Shown here one piece after another: positions 17,521-25,886 of a stretch of 52,498 nucleotides of DNA. Every line of letters starts with the position of its first letter. The first letter of the stretch is position 1. The DNA lies in the NCBI GenBank assembly GCA_947625145.1, contig CANQNC010000007.1, positions 1 to 52,498 of the forward strand, written 5' to 3'. The stretch comes from an uncultured Clostridia bacterium (lineage in GTDB: Bacteria; Bacillota; Clostridia; Christensenellales; CAG-917). The notes beneath the pieces were generated by a model, which was given only the letters and a program-made list of their open reading frames with translations, did not search any database and had not been told where the DNA came from. The position numbers were made by a program, and so were the translations under genes.

Positions 17521-18864
17521 ATGAAAAAGAGATTATTTGCAATTGTTGCATGCGTAGTGCTTGTGGCAGTTATAGGGATCTGCTTCGCGGCTTGCAATCA
17601 CAAAAATGATTACAACGAGCTGGAAATGCCCGCGTATGAAGATCTTGAAGTCCCCGATTATTCGGATCTTCAAATCCCCAAGGATTTCAAGTTCGGCGCA
17701 ATTTGCTTGCACGGCGAGGAATCGACCTATGACAAAAACTTCATCGACGCAATCAAGAAGGCAATCACCGATCTCGGACTGAGCGTGAAAGACAACCTCA
17801 TTTTGAAGACTAATATTGCCGAAACGACCGCTTGCTATACAGCGGCAAGAGATTTGGCGGATCAAGGGTGCAAAGTGATATTTGCGGACAGCTTCGGTCA
17901 TGAGCCTTTCATGGTTCAAGCCGCAAATGAGTTCCCCAATGTTCAGTTCTGCCACGCGACCGGCACAAACGCTCACAATGAAAAATATAAGGATTCAACG
18001 GGCAACGTTGACGAGACCACTACTATCCCGAGCAACTTCCACAATGCGTTTGCTTCCATCTATGAGGGCAGATATCTTGCAGGCGTAGTCGCCGGCATGA
18101 AGCTGAAAGATATGATCGACAACAATCAGATCAAAGACAACCAAAAAGACGCAAACGGCAATGTCAAGGTCGGCTATGTCGGAGCATTCACCTATGCGGA
18201 AGTCATCTCCGGTTACACAAGCTGGTTCCTCGGCGTCAGGAGCGTCGTTCCCAATACTGTCATGGAAGTCAGCTTCACAGGCAGCTGGTATGATGTCACT
18301 CGTGAAAAGACGTCTGCGGAATATCTCATCAACAAGGGTTGCGCTCTCATCAGCCAACACGCAGACTCCATGGGCGCTCCTTCCGCTTGTGAAGAAGCAG
18401 GCGTCCCCAACGTCTCCTACAATGGCAGCACGATCGAGGCTTGCCCCGAGACCTTCCTTGTCTCTTCAAGGATAGATTGGACTCCTTACATCAAGTACAT
18501 CATTGCTCAAACAGTGAAGAAAGAAGCAATCGACGACGATTGGCTCGGCACGATCGCAACGGGTTCCGTCGTTTTGACGAACCTCAACGCCGACACAGTT
18601 GCCGAGGGCACTCTCAAGAAGATTGTGGAACTCAGAAAGCAACTTGCAGAGGGCACGCTCCATGTGTTCGACACAGAAACATTCACAGTGGGCAACGAGA
18701 AGGTCACATCTCATATGTTTGAAGGCAAAGAGGTTGTTAAGGACGGTTATTTCCATGAGTCTGAAGAAATTTCCGCACCTTACTTCGATCTCAGAATAGA
18801 TGGAATTACGCTTGCGAACGAAATCTATGAAGCCACAGACAACTGGTCTCCTAACAAAAAATAA
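17521..18864 (+). CDS. BMP-family nucleoside-binding lipoprotein
   Basis: This 447-residue protein is the substrate receptor of an ABC importer, of the Bmp/PnrA/Med family, whose studied members bind purine nucleosides. It has a lipoprotein signal peptide (MKKRLFAIVACVVLVAVIG) with lipobox FAAC and modified Cys25. A short linker rich in Asp/Glu/Tyr/Pro (EMPAYEDLEVPDYSDLQIP) precedes the receptor domain, which begins at about FKFGAICLHG. Family signatures include VIFADSFGHEPFMVQAANEFPNV (residues about 120-142) and YEGRYLAGVVAGM. AAGGAGAAG lies before ATG 17521. Codon use is less GC-rich than in neighbours, in keeping with high expression. A strong hairpin follows it before the ATPase gene. 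Confidence 0.93.
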   Translation: MKKRLFAIVACVVLVAVIGICFAACNHKNDYNELEMPAYEDLEVPDYSDLQIPKDFKFGAICLHGEESTYDKNFIDAIKKAITDLGLSVKDNLILKTNIAETTACYTAARDLADQGCKVIFADSFGHEPFMVQAANEFPNVQFCHATGTNAHNEKYKDSTGNVDETTTIPSNFHNAFASIYEGRYLAGVVAGMKLKDMIDNNQIKDNQKDANGNVKVGYVGAFTYAEVISGYTSWFLGVRSVVPNTVMEVSFTGSWYDVTREKTSAEYLINKGCALISQHADSMGAPSACEEAGVPNVSYNGSTIEACPETFLVSSRIDWTPYIKYIIAQTVKKEAIDDDWLGTIATGSVVLTNLNADTVAEGTLKKIVELRKQLAEGTLHVFDTETFTVGNEKVTSHMFEGKEVVKDGYFHESEEISAPYFDLRIDGITLANEIYEATDNWSPNKK

Positions 18865-18883
18865 TGTTGCTGACTGATTTTAC

Positions 18884-18920
18884 GGTTAGACGGAGCGTTT
18901 GCTCCGTCTAACCGATTTTA
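18884..18920 (+). terminator. Intercistronic hairpin / partial terminator
   Basis: GGTTAGACGGAGC (18884-18896) and GCTCCGTCTAACC (18901-18913) form a perfect 13-bp stem around GTTT, followed by GATTTTAG. It lies between the receptor gene and the ATPase gene. Such hairpins in importer operons typically lower downstream transcription or stabilise the upstream mRNA, giving excess receptor. Confidence 0.8.
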
Positions 18921-18956
18921 GCTTAATTTTTAGATTTTCAGCGGAGGGTGACAGCT

Positions 18957-20735
18957 GTGGAAAAAACTGTTGCTATTGAGCTTAAAGGCATCACCAAAGT
19001 TTTCGGAGATGTGATCGCCAACAAAAATGTGGATCTCGAATTGTACAGAGGGGAGATTCTTTCTGTTTTAGGGGAAAACGGAAGCGGAAAGACCACGCTT
19101 ATGAATATGATCGCGGGCATCTATTTCCCCGACGAGGGTCAGATTTTTGTTGACGGAAAAGAGGTCGTCATCAAGTCGCCCAAAGACGCTTTTGCACACA
19201 AGATAGGCATGATCCATCAGCACTTCAAGCTGGTCGACGTTTTCACCGCCGCGGACAATATCATCTTGGGGGAAAAGTGCCCGAAGTTTGACGTCAAACA
19301 AGAGGCGGAAAGGATACGCGCCGAGCATGAGGCGGAAAACAAGGCGTTTGAGGAGTACAAGCCCGAGGAACACACGGGCGTTTTGTCCTACATGAAGGCG
19401 CCAAAATTCCACAAACCCTCGGAAACAAAAAGGAAGATCGCCGCGCTTCCCTTCGTCAAGTTGGGCAGGGCGATGAAGTTCAATTGGCTTGCGAGGCATC
19501 GCGCGGACGAAGTGCAGAAGATCGCAAACAAATTCGGTTTTCAAATAGACTTAAAAAAGAAAATTTACGACATGTCCGTAAGCGAAAAGCAGACTGTCGA
19601 AATCATAAAGGTGCTCTATCGCGGCGCGGATATCCTCATCTTGGACGAGCCTACGGCTGTTTTGACCCCGCAGGAGATAGACAAACTGTTTGAAGTGCTG
19701 CGCAACATGAAAGCGCACGGCAAATCCATCATCATCATCACGCACAAGCTCAACGAGGTCATGGAGATATCGGACAGAGTGGCTGTGCTCAGAAAGGGCG
19801 AGCATATCGCGACCGTCAACACCTCTGAAACCAACGAGCAGGAACTCACCGAGATGATGGTGGGCAAAAAAGTGTCCCTCAACATTGACCGCACCGAGCC
19901 GCACGACGCAAAAGACAGACTTGTGGTCAGCGGGCTCACCGCGCTGAATGAGGAAGGCGTCAAGGTGCTTGACGACGTGTCGTTCGAGGCGCGTTCGGGC
20001 GAGATATTGGGCATCGCGGGCATTGCGGGCAGCGGACAGCGACAATTGTTGGAAGCAATCGCGGGGCTGTACAAGGTCAAGAGCGGGGAGATCACCTACA
20101 ACGATCCCAACAACGAGGACAAACCCGTGGACCTGCGCTCCAAAACTCCTTTGCAAATACGCAATTTGGGCGTGAGGCTCTCCTTTGTACCCGAGGACAG
20201 ATTGGGCATGGGGCTTGTGGGCAACATGGACCTTGTGGACAACATGATGCTCCGCTCGTACAGAAAGGGCTTTATGTTTTTGGACAGAAAGAGCCCGAAA
20301 AAACTTGCCGAAACCATTGTCGAGGAGCTTGAAGTGGTCACTCCGAGCACGCATACAGCCGTCAGAAAACTTTCGGGCGGCAATGTCCAAAAGGTGCTTG
20401 TCGGACGCGAGATATCTTCCGCTCCCACGGTGTTGATGGCGGCATATCCCGTGCGAGGGCTTGACATCAACTCGTCCTACACGATCTACAACTTGCTCAA
20501 CGAGCAAAAGGAAAAGGGCGTCGCTGTCATCTTCGTCGGCGAGGATCTGGACGTGCTTATCGAGCTTTGCGACCGCATCATGGTCATTTGCGCGGGCAAG
20601 GTGACGGGCGTTGTGGACGGCAGGACCGCAAACAAAAACGACATCGGGCTTTTGATGATGGGAAAATCAAGTGAGGAAAACGAAGCGGCAGACAACGAAA
20701 CGCAAGCCATCAAGGAGGACGGGATAGATGAGTAA
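18957..20735 (+). CDS. Nucleoside ABC importer, double ATPase subunit
   Basis: This 592-residue protein has two fused nucleotide-binding domains, like NupO/YufO and RbsA-type ATPases. The first has Walker A GENGSGKT (39-46) and Walker B ILILDE. Its signature is atypical (SVSEKQ instead of SVGQQQ). The second has the degenerate Walker A GIAGSGQR and signature LSGGNVQK usual for this family, and lacks the acidic Walker B. An insert of about 60 residues (about 118-180, basic and charged) sits in the first domain between the Q-loop region and the signature. I chose GTG 18957 because GGAGGG lies eight bases upstream; GTG 18948 is inside that site. It overlaps the first permease gene. Confidence 0.93.
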   Translation: MEKTVAIELKGITKVFGDVIANKNVDLELYRGEILSVLGENGSGKTTLMNMIAGIYFPDEGQIFVDGKEVVIKSPKDAFAHKIGMIHQHFKLVDVFTAADNIILGEKCPKFDVKQEAERIRAEHEAENKAFEEYKPEEHTGVLSYMKAPKFHKPSETKRKIAALPFVKLGRAMKFNWLARHRADEVQKIANKFGFQIDLKKKIYDMSVSEKQTVEIIKVLYRGADILILDEPTAVLTPQEIDKLFEVLRNMKAHGKSIIIITHKLNEVMEISDRVAVLRKGEHIATVNTSETNEQELTEMMVGKKVSLNIDRTEPHDAKDRLVVSGLTALNEEGVKVLDDVSFEARSGEILGIAGIAGSGQRQLLEAIAGLYKVKSGEITYNDPNNEDKPVDLRSKTPLQIRNLGVRLSFVPEDRLGMGLVGNMDLVDNMMLRSYRKGFMFLDRKSPKKLAETIVEELEVVTPSTHTAVRKLSGGNVQKVLVGREISSAPTVLMAAYPVRGLDINSSYTIYNLLNEQKEKGVAVIFVGEDLDVLIELCDRIMVICAGKVTGVVDGRTANKNDIGLLMMGKSSEENEAADNETQAIKEDGIDE

Positions 20736-21939
20736 TATGAAAAATTCGGCTCGAACCTTAAAAGAAGCGAAAGAACCGCTTTTCCATCTTGTTAAGAGGC
20801 AACAGATAAGCACGGGGAAGGCGTGGGCAATTCGCATCGGGACTATCATATTCAGCATTCTCTTCATAAGCGTGCTTACGTCTATCGTTTTCCGCGAATC
20901 GCCGTTTGAAGTGATCAAATATATGTTTGAAGGCGCGTTCGGCACAAATCTGAGGGTCAACGTGTTTTTCAGAGACATGTCGATTTTGCTTATTATCGCT
21001 CTTGCCGTCACGCCTGCATTTAAGATGAAATTTTGGAATATCGGCGCCGAAGGGCAGGTGCTGATCAGCGCATATCTGACGATAGTATGCATGTATTATT
21101 TAGGCGGCAAAGTTTCGAACGGGGCTCTTATTGTCATCTCGTTGTTGGCGGCGCTTGTGGGCGGCATGGCATGGGCGGTCATCCCCGCTATATTCAAAGC
21201 GCTGTGGAACACAAACGAAACGTTGTTCACATTGATGATGAACTATATCGCGTTGCAGATCGTCTTGTTCTCTATCAAGGTTTGGATGCCTGCGGGTTCG
21301 GGACAACTTGCTCCGCTTCCATACGGCAATCTTCCTCATATAGGCGGCGGCGATTATGTGACGAGCATCATCGTTGCAATAATCATCACATTGTTCCTGT
21401 TCGTCTATATGCGCTTTTCCAAGCACGGTTATGAAGTCGCTGTCGTTGGCGAAAGCCAAAACACGGCGAGATATATCGGCATCAACGTCCCCAAAATTAT
21501 CGTGCGTACGTTGGCGCTTTCGGGAGCTATTTGCGGCGTCGCGGGATTTTTGATCGCGGCGGGTATAGATCATACCGTAAGCATAGACACCGTAGGAGGA
21601 AGAGGATTTACTGCGGTGTTGGTCAGTTGGCTTGGGCAATTCAATCCTTTGGCGATGACAGTCATGTCTTTTGTTGTCATATTGCTGACCATAGGAACTA
21701 CAAACGTCATGGTCAACAGCGGCGTTGCAAACGATTTCTTTGCCGAGGTCTCGACAGGCGTGGCGTTTTTGATCATCATTATTTGCGAATTTTTCATCAG
21801 ATATAATATCAAGTTCAGAAAACGCGTTGAAAACGATCACCCTGCCGTTCCCGACAATCAACAGCAAGCGGAATTGCAGGAGGGCGGAACCGCGCATATC
21901 GAAGATGAAAATGAGATTGGATCAGAGGAGGTAGAATAG
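20728..21939 (+). CDS. Nucleoside ABC importer permease 1
   Basis: This 403-residue integral membrane protein is a BPD_transp_2-type permease (NupP/YufP-like) that pairs with the double ATPase. Family motifs include FWNIGAEGQVLISAYLT, NETLFTLMMNYIA, GINVPKIIVRTLALSGAICGVAGF and GRGFTAVLVSWLGQFNP. About nine to ten membrane segments can be seen. The polar Glu-rich tail (about 40 residues) is cytosolic. ATG 20728 overlaps the ATPase stop by eight bases; an ATG two bases after that stop (20737) could also serve. Confidence 0.92.
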   Translation: MSNMKNSARTLKEAKEPLFHLVKRQQISTGKAWAIRIGTIIFSILFISVLTSIVFRESPFEVIKYMFEGAFGTNLRVNVFFRDMSILLIIALAVTPAFKMKFWNIGAEGQVLISAYLTIVCMYYLGGKVSNGALIVISLLAALVGGMAWAVIPAIFKALWNTNETLFTLMMNYIALQIVLFSIKVWMPAGSGQLAPLPYGNLPHIGGGDYVTSIIVAIIITLFLFVYMRFSKHGYEVAVVGESQNTARYIGINVPKIIVRTLALSGAICGVAGFLIAAGIDHTVSIDTVGGRGFTAVLVSWLGQFNPLAMTVMSFVVILLTIGTTNVMVNSGVANDFFAEVSTGVAFLIIIICEFFIRYNIKFRKRVENDHPAVPDNQQQAELQEGGTAHIEDENEIGSEEVE

Positions 21940-21940
21940 T

Positions 21941-22900
21941 ATGATTGCGGCGTTTTTGAAAAGTGCAATAAGATTGAGCGCAACATTTCTTTTCGGTTCT
22001 ACCGGCGAGATAATCATTGAAAAGGGCGGCCACCTGAATTTGGGCATACCGGGCGTGATGAGCGTTGGCGCCGCATGCGGCTGTATAGCCGAGTTTTATA
22101 TGGTCAGAGCGTTTGGCACAAGCGCGCCGTTCATGCTGTTGGCTATCCCTATTTTGGTTACGTTGTTGACAGGCGCTCTTATGGGCTTGCTGTTCAGTTT
22201 CTTGACTGTGACTCTTCGAGCCAATCAAAATGTCGTCGGCCTTGCTATGACAACGTTCGGCGTGGGCTTGGCGGGTTATTTGATCACAAAAATGCAGTCA
22301 CAAAATTTTATCATAATAACAAGGGCAAGCAAATTTTATTTGAACCTGTTCAATTTGGCGGGCAATGACAATTGGTTTGTCAAAATATTCCTGTCCCACG
22401 GCATATTGGTCTATATCGCCATCATTTTGGCGATCGTGGTGCAAATCATCCTAAGCAAAACGCGCGTAGGCTTAAATCTCCGCGCCGTTGGCGAAAATCC
22501 CGCGACTGCGGACGCCGCAGGTATAAACGTAACGAAATACAGATATGTTTCCACATGCGTGGGTTGCGCAATTTCCGCATTGGGCGGCCTGTTCTGCATC
22601 ATGGACTATATGGGTGGCAACTGGGAGTATATTTTGGAAGGATACGGGTGGTTGTCTATCGCGCTCGTCATATTTACAATGTGGCGCCCTGCGCTTGCCA
22701 TTCCGGGATCGTTCATCTTCGGCGGCCTTTACATTCTGTCAAGTTATATTGACGGCGTAACGTTCGCACAAATGGAGATCATCAACATTTTGCCATATGC
22801 GGTTGCCATCGTCGTGCTTATCATCACTTCCATCTTCGGGAAAAAGAACGTACAGCCGCCTGCGGCGTTGGGGTTGTCGTACTTCCGAGAGGAACGATAG
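21941..22900 (+). CDS. Nucleoside ABC importer permease 2
   Basis: This 319-residue permease is the second membrane subunit of the importer (NupQ/YufQ-like). It has about nine hydrophobic segments and the family motifs FGSTGEIIIEKGGHLNLGIPG, shown here only as its key residues E-x-G-x-L-N-L-G-x-x-G, then LRANQNVVGLAMTTFGVGL, and GLNLRAVGENPATADAAGIN, the EAA-like loop that contacts the ATPase. GAGGAGG lies just before ATG 21941, one base after the stop of permease 1. It ends the operon. Confidence 0.93.
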   Translation: MIAAFLKSAIRLSATFLFGSTGEIIIEKGGHLNLGIPGVMSVGAACGCIAEFYMVRAFGTSAPFMLLAIPILVTLLTGALMGLLFSFLTVTLRANQNVVGLAMTTFGVGLAGYLITKMQSQNFIIITRASKFYLNLFNLAGNDNWFVKIFLSHGILVYIAIILAIVVQIILSKTRVGLNLRAVGENPATADAAGINVTKYRYVSTCVGCAISALGGLFCIMDYMGGNWEYILEGYGWLSIALVIFTMWRPALAIPGSFIFGGLYILSSYIDGVTFAQMEIINILPYAVAIVVLIITSIFGKKNVQPPAALGLSYFREER

Positions 22901-22970
22901 GGCGGCATATGCGTATGCGACGATTTGAGAATTGTCGTATACAATATCGTAGCAAATGTTTTGTGATCAA

Positions 22971-22998
22971 AAAAGCGGCTATCAAGCCGCTTTTCCTT
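22971..22998. terminator. Terminator between the importer operon and the DnaD gene
   Basis: AAAAGCGGCT and AGCCGCTTTT form a perfect ten-base stem around ATCA, followed by CCTTTT. It ends the importer operon and may also act for the convergent DnaD-like gene. It lies inside a wider 14-bp inverted repeat (22927-22940 with 23043-23056). Confidence 0.85.
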
Positions 22999-23110
22999 TT
23001 CAAATTCAAGTTGTGAAATTTGCGATATGTGCGCGGATATGAATACGACAATTCTCGTTTCCCTATACGCTCACGCGTTCGCGCTTTGTACGCGCGACCA
23101 AGGGTGAGAG

Positions 23111-24721
23111 TCATTCGAAGTCGCTTTCGCTGTAGCCGTATTTGGCGATCGCCTTGACAAACGCGTCATGCGCTTTTTGCACGGCTTCCTCGTCGCCGTT
23201 TTCGCTCATGCCCGCCGCAAACGTTGCGGCAACAAACGCCTTGTGTGCCTCCGCGATCTCGTCTATGGACAGCGCTTCCCTCACGCGGCGCTCTCTCGCT
23301 TCGCGCTCGGCGTTTTCCCGTTTGCGTTTTGCGTTCTCCTCCGCCTCTTTGGACATCGCCGCTTCGCTTTTTTGTGGCTGTATGGGCGCGGGGGTGGCGC
23401 GCATCGCCTGCTCCACGGTGGTTATGCCGTTTTTCCTGTATTCGGACAGCAACCTGTTGATATAAGGGGTGGGGTAGGTCTTGTCCACCGCCTGCGCCGC
23501 CGCAAACAGGATCACCTCGTCGTCGAAGCCCCAATCCGCCGTCCACGTGCGATAGATGTCGCGATCGGCGGGAGTCACCGCGCGCGACCTGCCGCTGCGC
23601 TCGATTATCTTGCGGATCTTGCCGTCTTGATCGCTTTGTATCTTCATATATTCGTCTATGCTTTGCTCGGTCAACAGCCCCTGCGCGTAGAACTTGTTGA
23701 CGACCGCGTTCATGCCCTCGAGGGTGCGCACGCTCGTCAGATAGCAGTGATGGGCGATCTTGATCAGCGCCTCGTCGCTGAAACCCTTCGCGACCCACGG
23801 GACTATGTAGACCTCAAGCTCGTGCTCGAAGGATTCGTAATACAAGCCGAGGTTTTTGTTGACGGAGATCGCCAAATTTTTCAGGCGTTCGCGCTGAGCT
23901 TGATAGTCCTCCATCTCTTCGCGAGTGAAGATGGACATTCTGTAAAACTCGTCCAACTTCGCGTCCAGCTTTTTGAAGGTCTTGCTGCCCTTGAGGGACT
24001 TCGCCGCGCAAAGTATCGCGGGAAGCTCGTATCCCCAACTGCGCGTCCATTTGAGCAACATTTGCTTCTCTTCGAGTTCGGGGCCGTTTTTCCGCCCGAG
24101 CGCGCCCAGCACCTGCCGCATCTCATCGGACTGTTGATCGTATTCGTTGAGCCGCTTTTCCACGTCCGCGACTGTGCGCACTCCGTCCGCGACCCAGTTT
24201 CTTGCGACCGTCAGAATGTAGGGATAGCGCACGCTCATGCCCTTGAGATTGATGCAATATTGCACGATCATCAGCATCGCGTCCTGCTCCAGCTTGCTCT
24301 CCTCCAAAAACATGTAGTATTCGTTGTATTCGTTGGGGGTGAGCATGCGCTCGGGAAACAGCTGTTGAAGCTGAGCGTTGAAGTCGTTCCACTTCTCGCT
24401 TTTGTACTTCTTCGGGGGCTGATTGCAGCGCTTCAGGCTGAGATATTTGACCTCGAGAGGGCTTTCGGAGATTATTCGCACAAGCCCCATGTCCTCGAAA
24501 TAGCCGTACGCCGCGCGCACTTCCGCCTCGGACATGTCAAGCACGGACAGCATGTCCGCAAGCTCCCCGCGCCCTGCGGGAAGAGTGCACATGTACAGCC
24601 CGTACAGATACACCTTGATCTGCTTTTCGTCAAGATACGGAAGATGCTCGTTGATGAAAAGATTGTCAACGAGTGTGAAAGTCTCCAACAAAAAATCGCT
24701 TGAAAACGTCGCCAAACTCAC
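23111..24721 (-). CDS. DnaD-like replication protein with repeated DnaB_2-type modules
   Basis: DnaD/DnaB proteins of Bacillota help load the replicative helicase. This 536-residue protein has a winged-helix-like N-terminus (LVDNLFINEHLPYLDEKQIKVYLYGL, residues about 17-42, and ELADMLSVLDMSEAEV). It is followed by about four helical modules with the DnaB_2 (DDBH2) pattern of a W or Y, a G-hydrophobic motif and IL-AA: around residues 127-192 (ILTVARNW), 223-268 (RSWGYELPAILCAAK), 292-355 and 390-440 (ADWGFDDEVILFAAAQA). The tail is a charged helix (EENAKRKRENAEREARERR). The start is a GTG with GGAGG five bases upstream. Two modules is usual, so the count here is high. Confidence 0.82.
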   Translation of the reverse strand: MSLATFSSDFLLETFTLVDNLFINEHLPYLDEKQIKVYLYGLYMCTLPAGRGELADMLSVLDMSEAEVRAAYGYFEDMGLVRIISESPLEVKYLSLKRCNQPPKKYKSEKWNDFNAQLQQLFPERMLTPNEYNEYYMFLEESKLEQDAMLMIVQYCINLKGMSVRYPYILTVARNWVADGVRTVADVEKRLNEYDQQSDEMRQVLGALGRKNGPELEEKQMLLKWTRSWGYELPAILCAAKSLKGSKTFKKLDAKLDEFYRMSIFTREEMEDYQAQRERLKNLAISVNKNLGLYYESFEHELEVYIVPWVAKGFSDEALIKIAHHCYLTSVRTLEGMNAVVNKFYAQGLLTEQSIDEYMKIQSDQDGKIRKIIERSGRSRAVTPADRDIYRTWTADWGFDDEVILFAAAQAVDKTYPTPYINRLLSEYRKNGITTVEQAMRATPAPIQPQKSEAAMSKEAEENAKRKRENAEREARERRVREALSIDEIAEAHKAFVAATFAAGMSENGDEEAVQKAHDAFVKAIAKYGYSESDFE

Positions 24722-24833
24722 GGTCGCCTCCGAAGTGGGAATACAAAAAGATTAGCACAAAATTTTGCGTAAAGCAATTTGCGGCGCACTTTTATTTTTT
24801 GCATACAACATATTGTTGCTTTGGATATTTTCA

Positions 24834-24880
24834 AGCCTAGCCCCGAAAGCTAGGCGCGCGAAAGAGGAGATTTTCGGGGC
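24834..24880 (+). other. Overlapping helices in the intergenic region
   Basis: GCCTAGC and GCTAGGC flank CCCGAAA as a seven-base hairpin (about 24835-24855). The loop sequence CCCCGAAA can instead pair with TTTTCGGGG about 25 bases downstream, giving a possible pseudoknot or switch. It lies 5' of the promoter at 24933. No family was recognised; the rest of this 278-bp gap shows nothing else. Confidence 0.3.
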
Positions 24881-24932
24881 GAAGCGGCGGAGCATACTCG
24901 CAATTTTTATGCATGGAATTTGTCGCTTTGTG

Positions 24933-24961
24933 TTGAAGTCCAAACGCGAATGTGGTATGAT
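24933..24961 (+). promoter_or_regulatory. Promoter of the spoVT cluster
   Basis: TTGAAG (24933-24938) and TATGAT (24956-24961) are separated by 17 bp. The first coding sequence starts at 25000, so the leader is about 30 nt. Confidence 0.7.
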
Positions 24962-24999
24962 ATACCCATACGCGGCAAGGACTGCTTCGGGAGGCAAAA

Positions 25000-25278
25000 T
25001 TGAAGATCTGGGCGAAGGTGATGATCAAGGACAAGATCTTAAAAGACGTCGTTTGGGAGAGCGAAAACGAGAGCATAAGCTATATCAAGGCTTTGCAGGA
25101 GATATGCTATGCGCTCGACATCGCGACGCCTGTGTCCCTTCCCTCCCACAAGAGGCATTTTGAAAACTTCAACCGAGTCAAATATCTGCCGCGCGATTTC
25201 ATAGAGGACGCGGATTTCGATTGCCTTGTGCTTGAAAGGGTGATCGAAAAGAAAAAACCCAAGACCTACTATGTCTGA
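25000..25278 (+). CDS. Small conserved-looking protein of unknown function
   Basis: This 92-residue protein is not recognised. It has no membrane segment. The first half looks like a beta strand plus an amphipathic helix (ISYIKALQEICYALDIATP), and the second half has the aromatic, acidic stretch NFNRVKYLPRDFIEDADFD. The end is basic. The start is TTG 25000 with GGGAGG five bases upstream, and a promoter lies 40 bp before. It is followed after 79 bp by spoVT, which has its own ribosome site; the two are probably co-transcribed. The coding signal rests on the control elements, codon use and length. Confidence 0.7.
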   Translation: MKIWAKVMIKDKILKDVVWESENESISYIKALQEICYALDIATPVSLPSHKRHFENFNRVKYLPRDFIEDADFDCLVLERVIEKKKPKTYYV

Positions 25279-25357
25279 AAACATTCCCTTTTCGCGCTCG
25301 AAAATCATGGAATAGAAGTCGCGGAATGAAAAATAATAAGTTTCGGAGGAAAGAATT

Positions 25358-25882
25358 ATGCCCGCAGGGATTGTCAGGAGGATAGACGAGCTGGGGAGAA
25401 TAGTGATCCCCAAGGAACTAAGGCGCATTTTGCACATCAAAGAGGGCGACGAGATGGAGATCGTCGCGCTCAACGAGGGCGTGATGCTCAAAAAATACAA
25501 CGGCTTTGAAAGCGTGGCGGGAGTGGCGAGGACCGCTTCCCAGCGTTTGTCTCAGCTTGTCGGCGCGGACGTGCTGTTCGTAAGCACGGACGCCGTGATT
25601 TTGGCGGACGGAAAGAACAAGCGCCTCTATGCGGGCGAAAAACTGTCCGAGCAGTTCGGCGCTCTCGTCGCGGAGAGGAAGAGCGGCCTGTTTGAAGGGG
25701 AGATCGTGAAGCGCATGTTCAAAACCAAGGAGAACAAGCGCGATTTGGCTTATGTCGAGTCCGTCGTGGTCAACGGCGACCTCGTGGGCGCAATGATCGT
25801 GCTGACGGACAAGGCTCTCGACGAGGTCGGTATGAACTATATGCGCATCTGCATAGACCTCATTTCGGCGACTTTGGCGTAA
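25358..25882 (+). CDS. spoVT: Stage V sporulation regulator SpoVT-like
   Basis: SpoVT is a DNA-binding regulator of forespore genes. The 174-residue product has the N-terminal AbrB swapped-hairpin domain (GIVRRIDELGRIVIPKELRR, then LHIKEGDEMEIVALNEGVMLKKY) and a C-terminal GAF-like domain of about 110 residues. This length separates it from the shorter AbrB. GGAGGAAAG precedes ATG 25358. It lies directly before a SpoVB-like flippase gene, the order usual in Clostridia. It is the best sign in the window that the organism, or its recent ancestors, form spores. Confidence 0.93.
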   Translation: MPAGIVRRIDELGRIVIPKELRRILHIKEGDEMEIVALNEGVMLKKYNGFESVAGVARTASQRLSQLVGADVLFVSTDAVILADGKNKRLYAGEKLSEQFGALVAERKSGLFEGEIVKRMFKTKENKRDLAYVESVVVNGDLVGAMIVLTDKALDEVGMNYMRICIDLISATLA

Positions 25883-25886
25883 AATA

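Noticed and set aside
23168..24703. A 511-codon open frame on the plus strand
   Set aside because: It is antisense to the DnaD-like gene, which has a ribosome site, family motifs and sensible composition.
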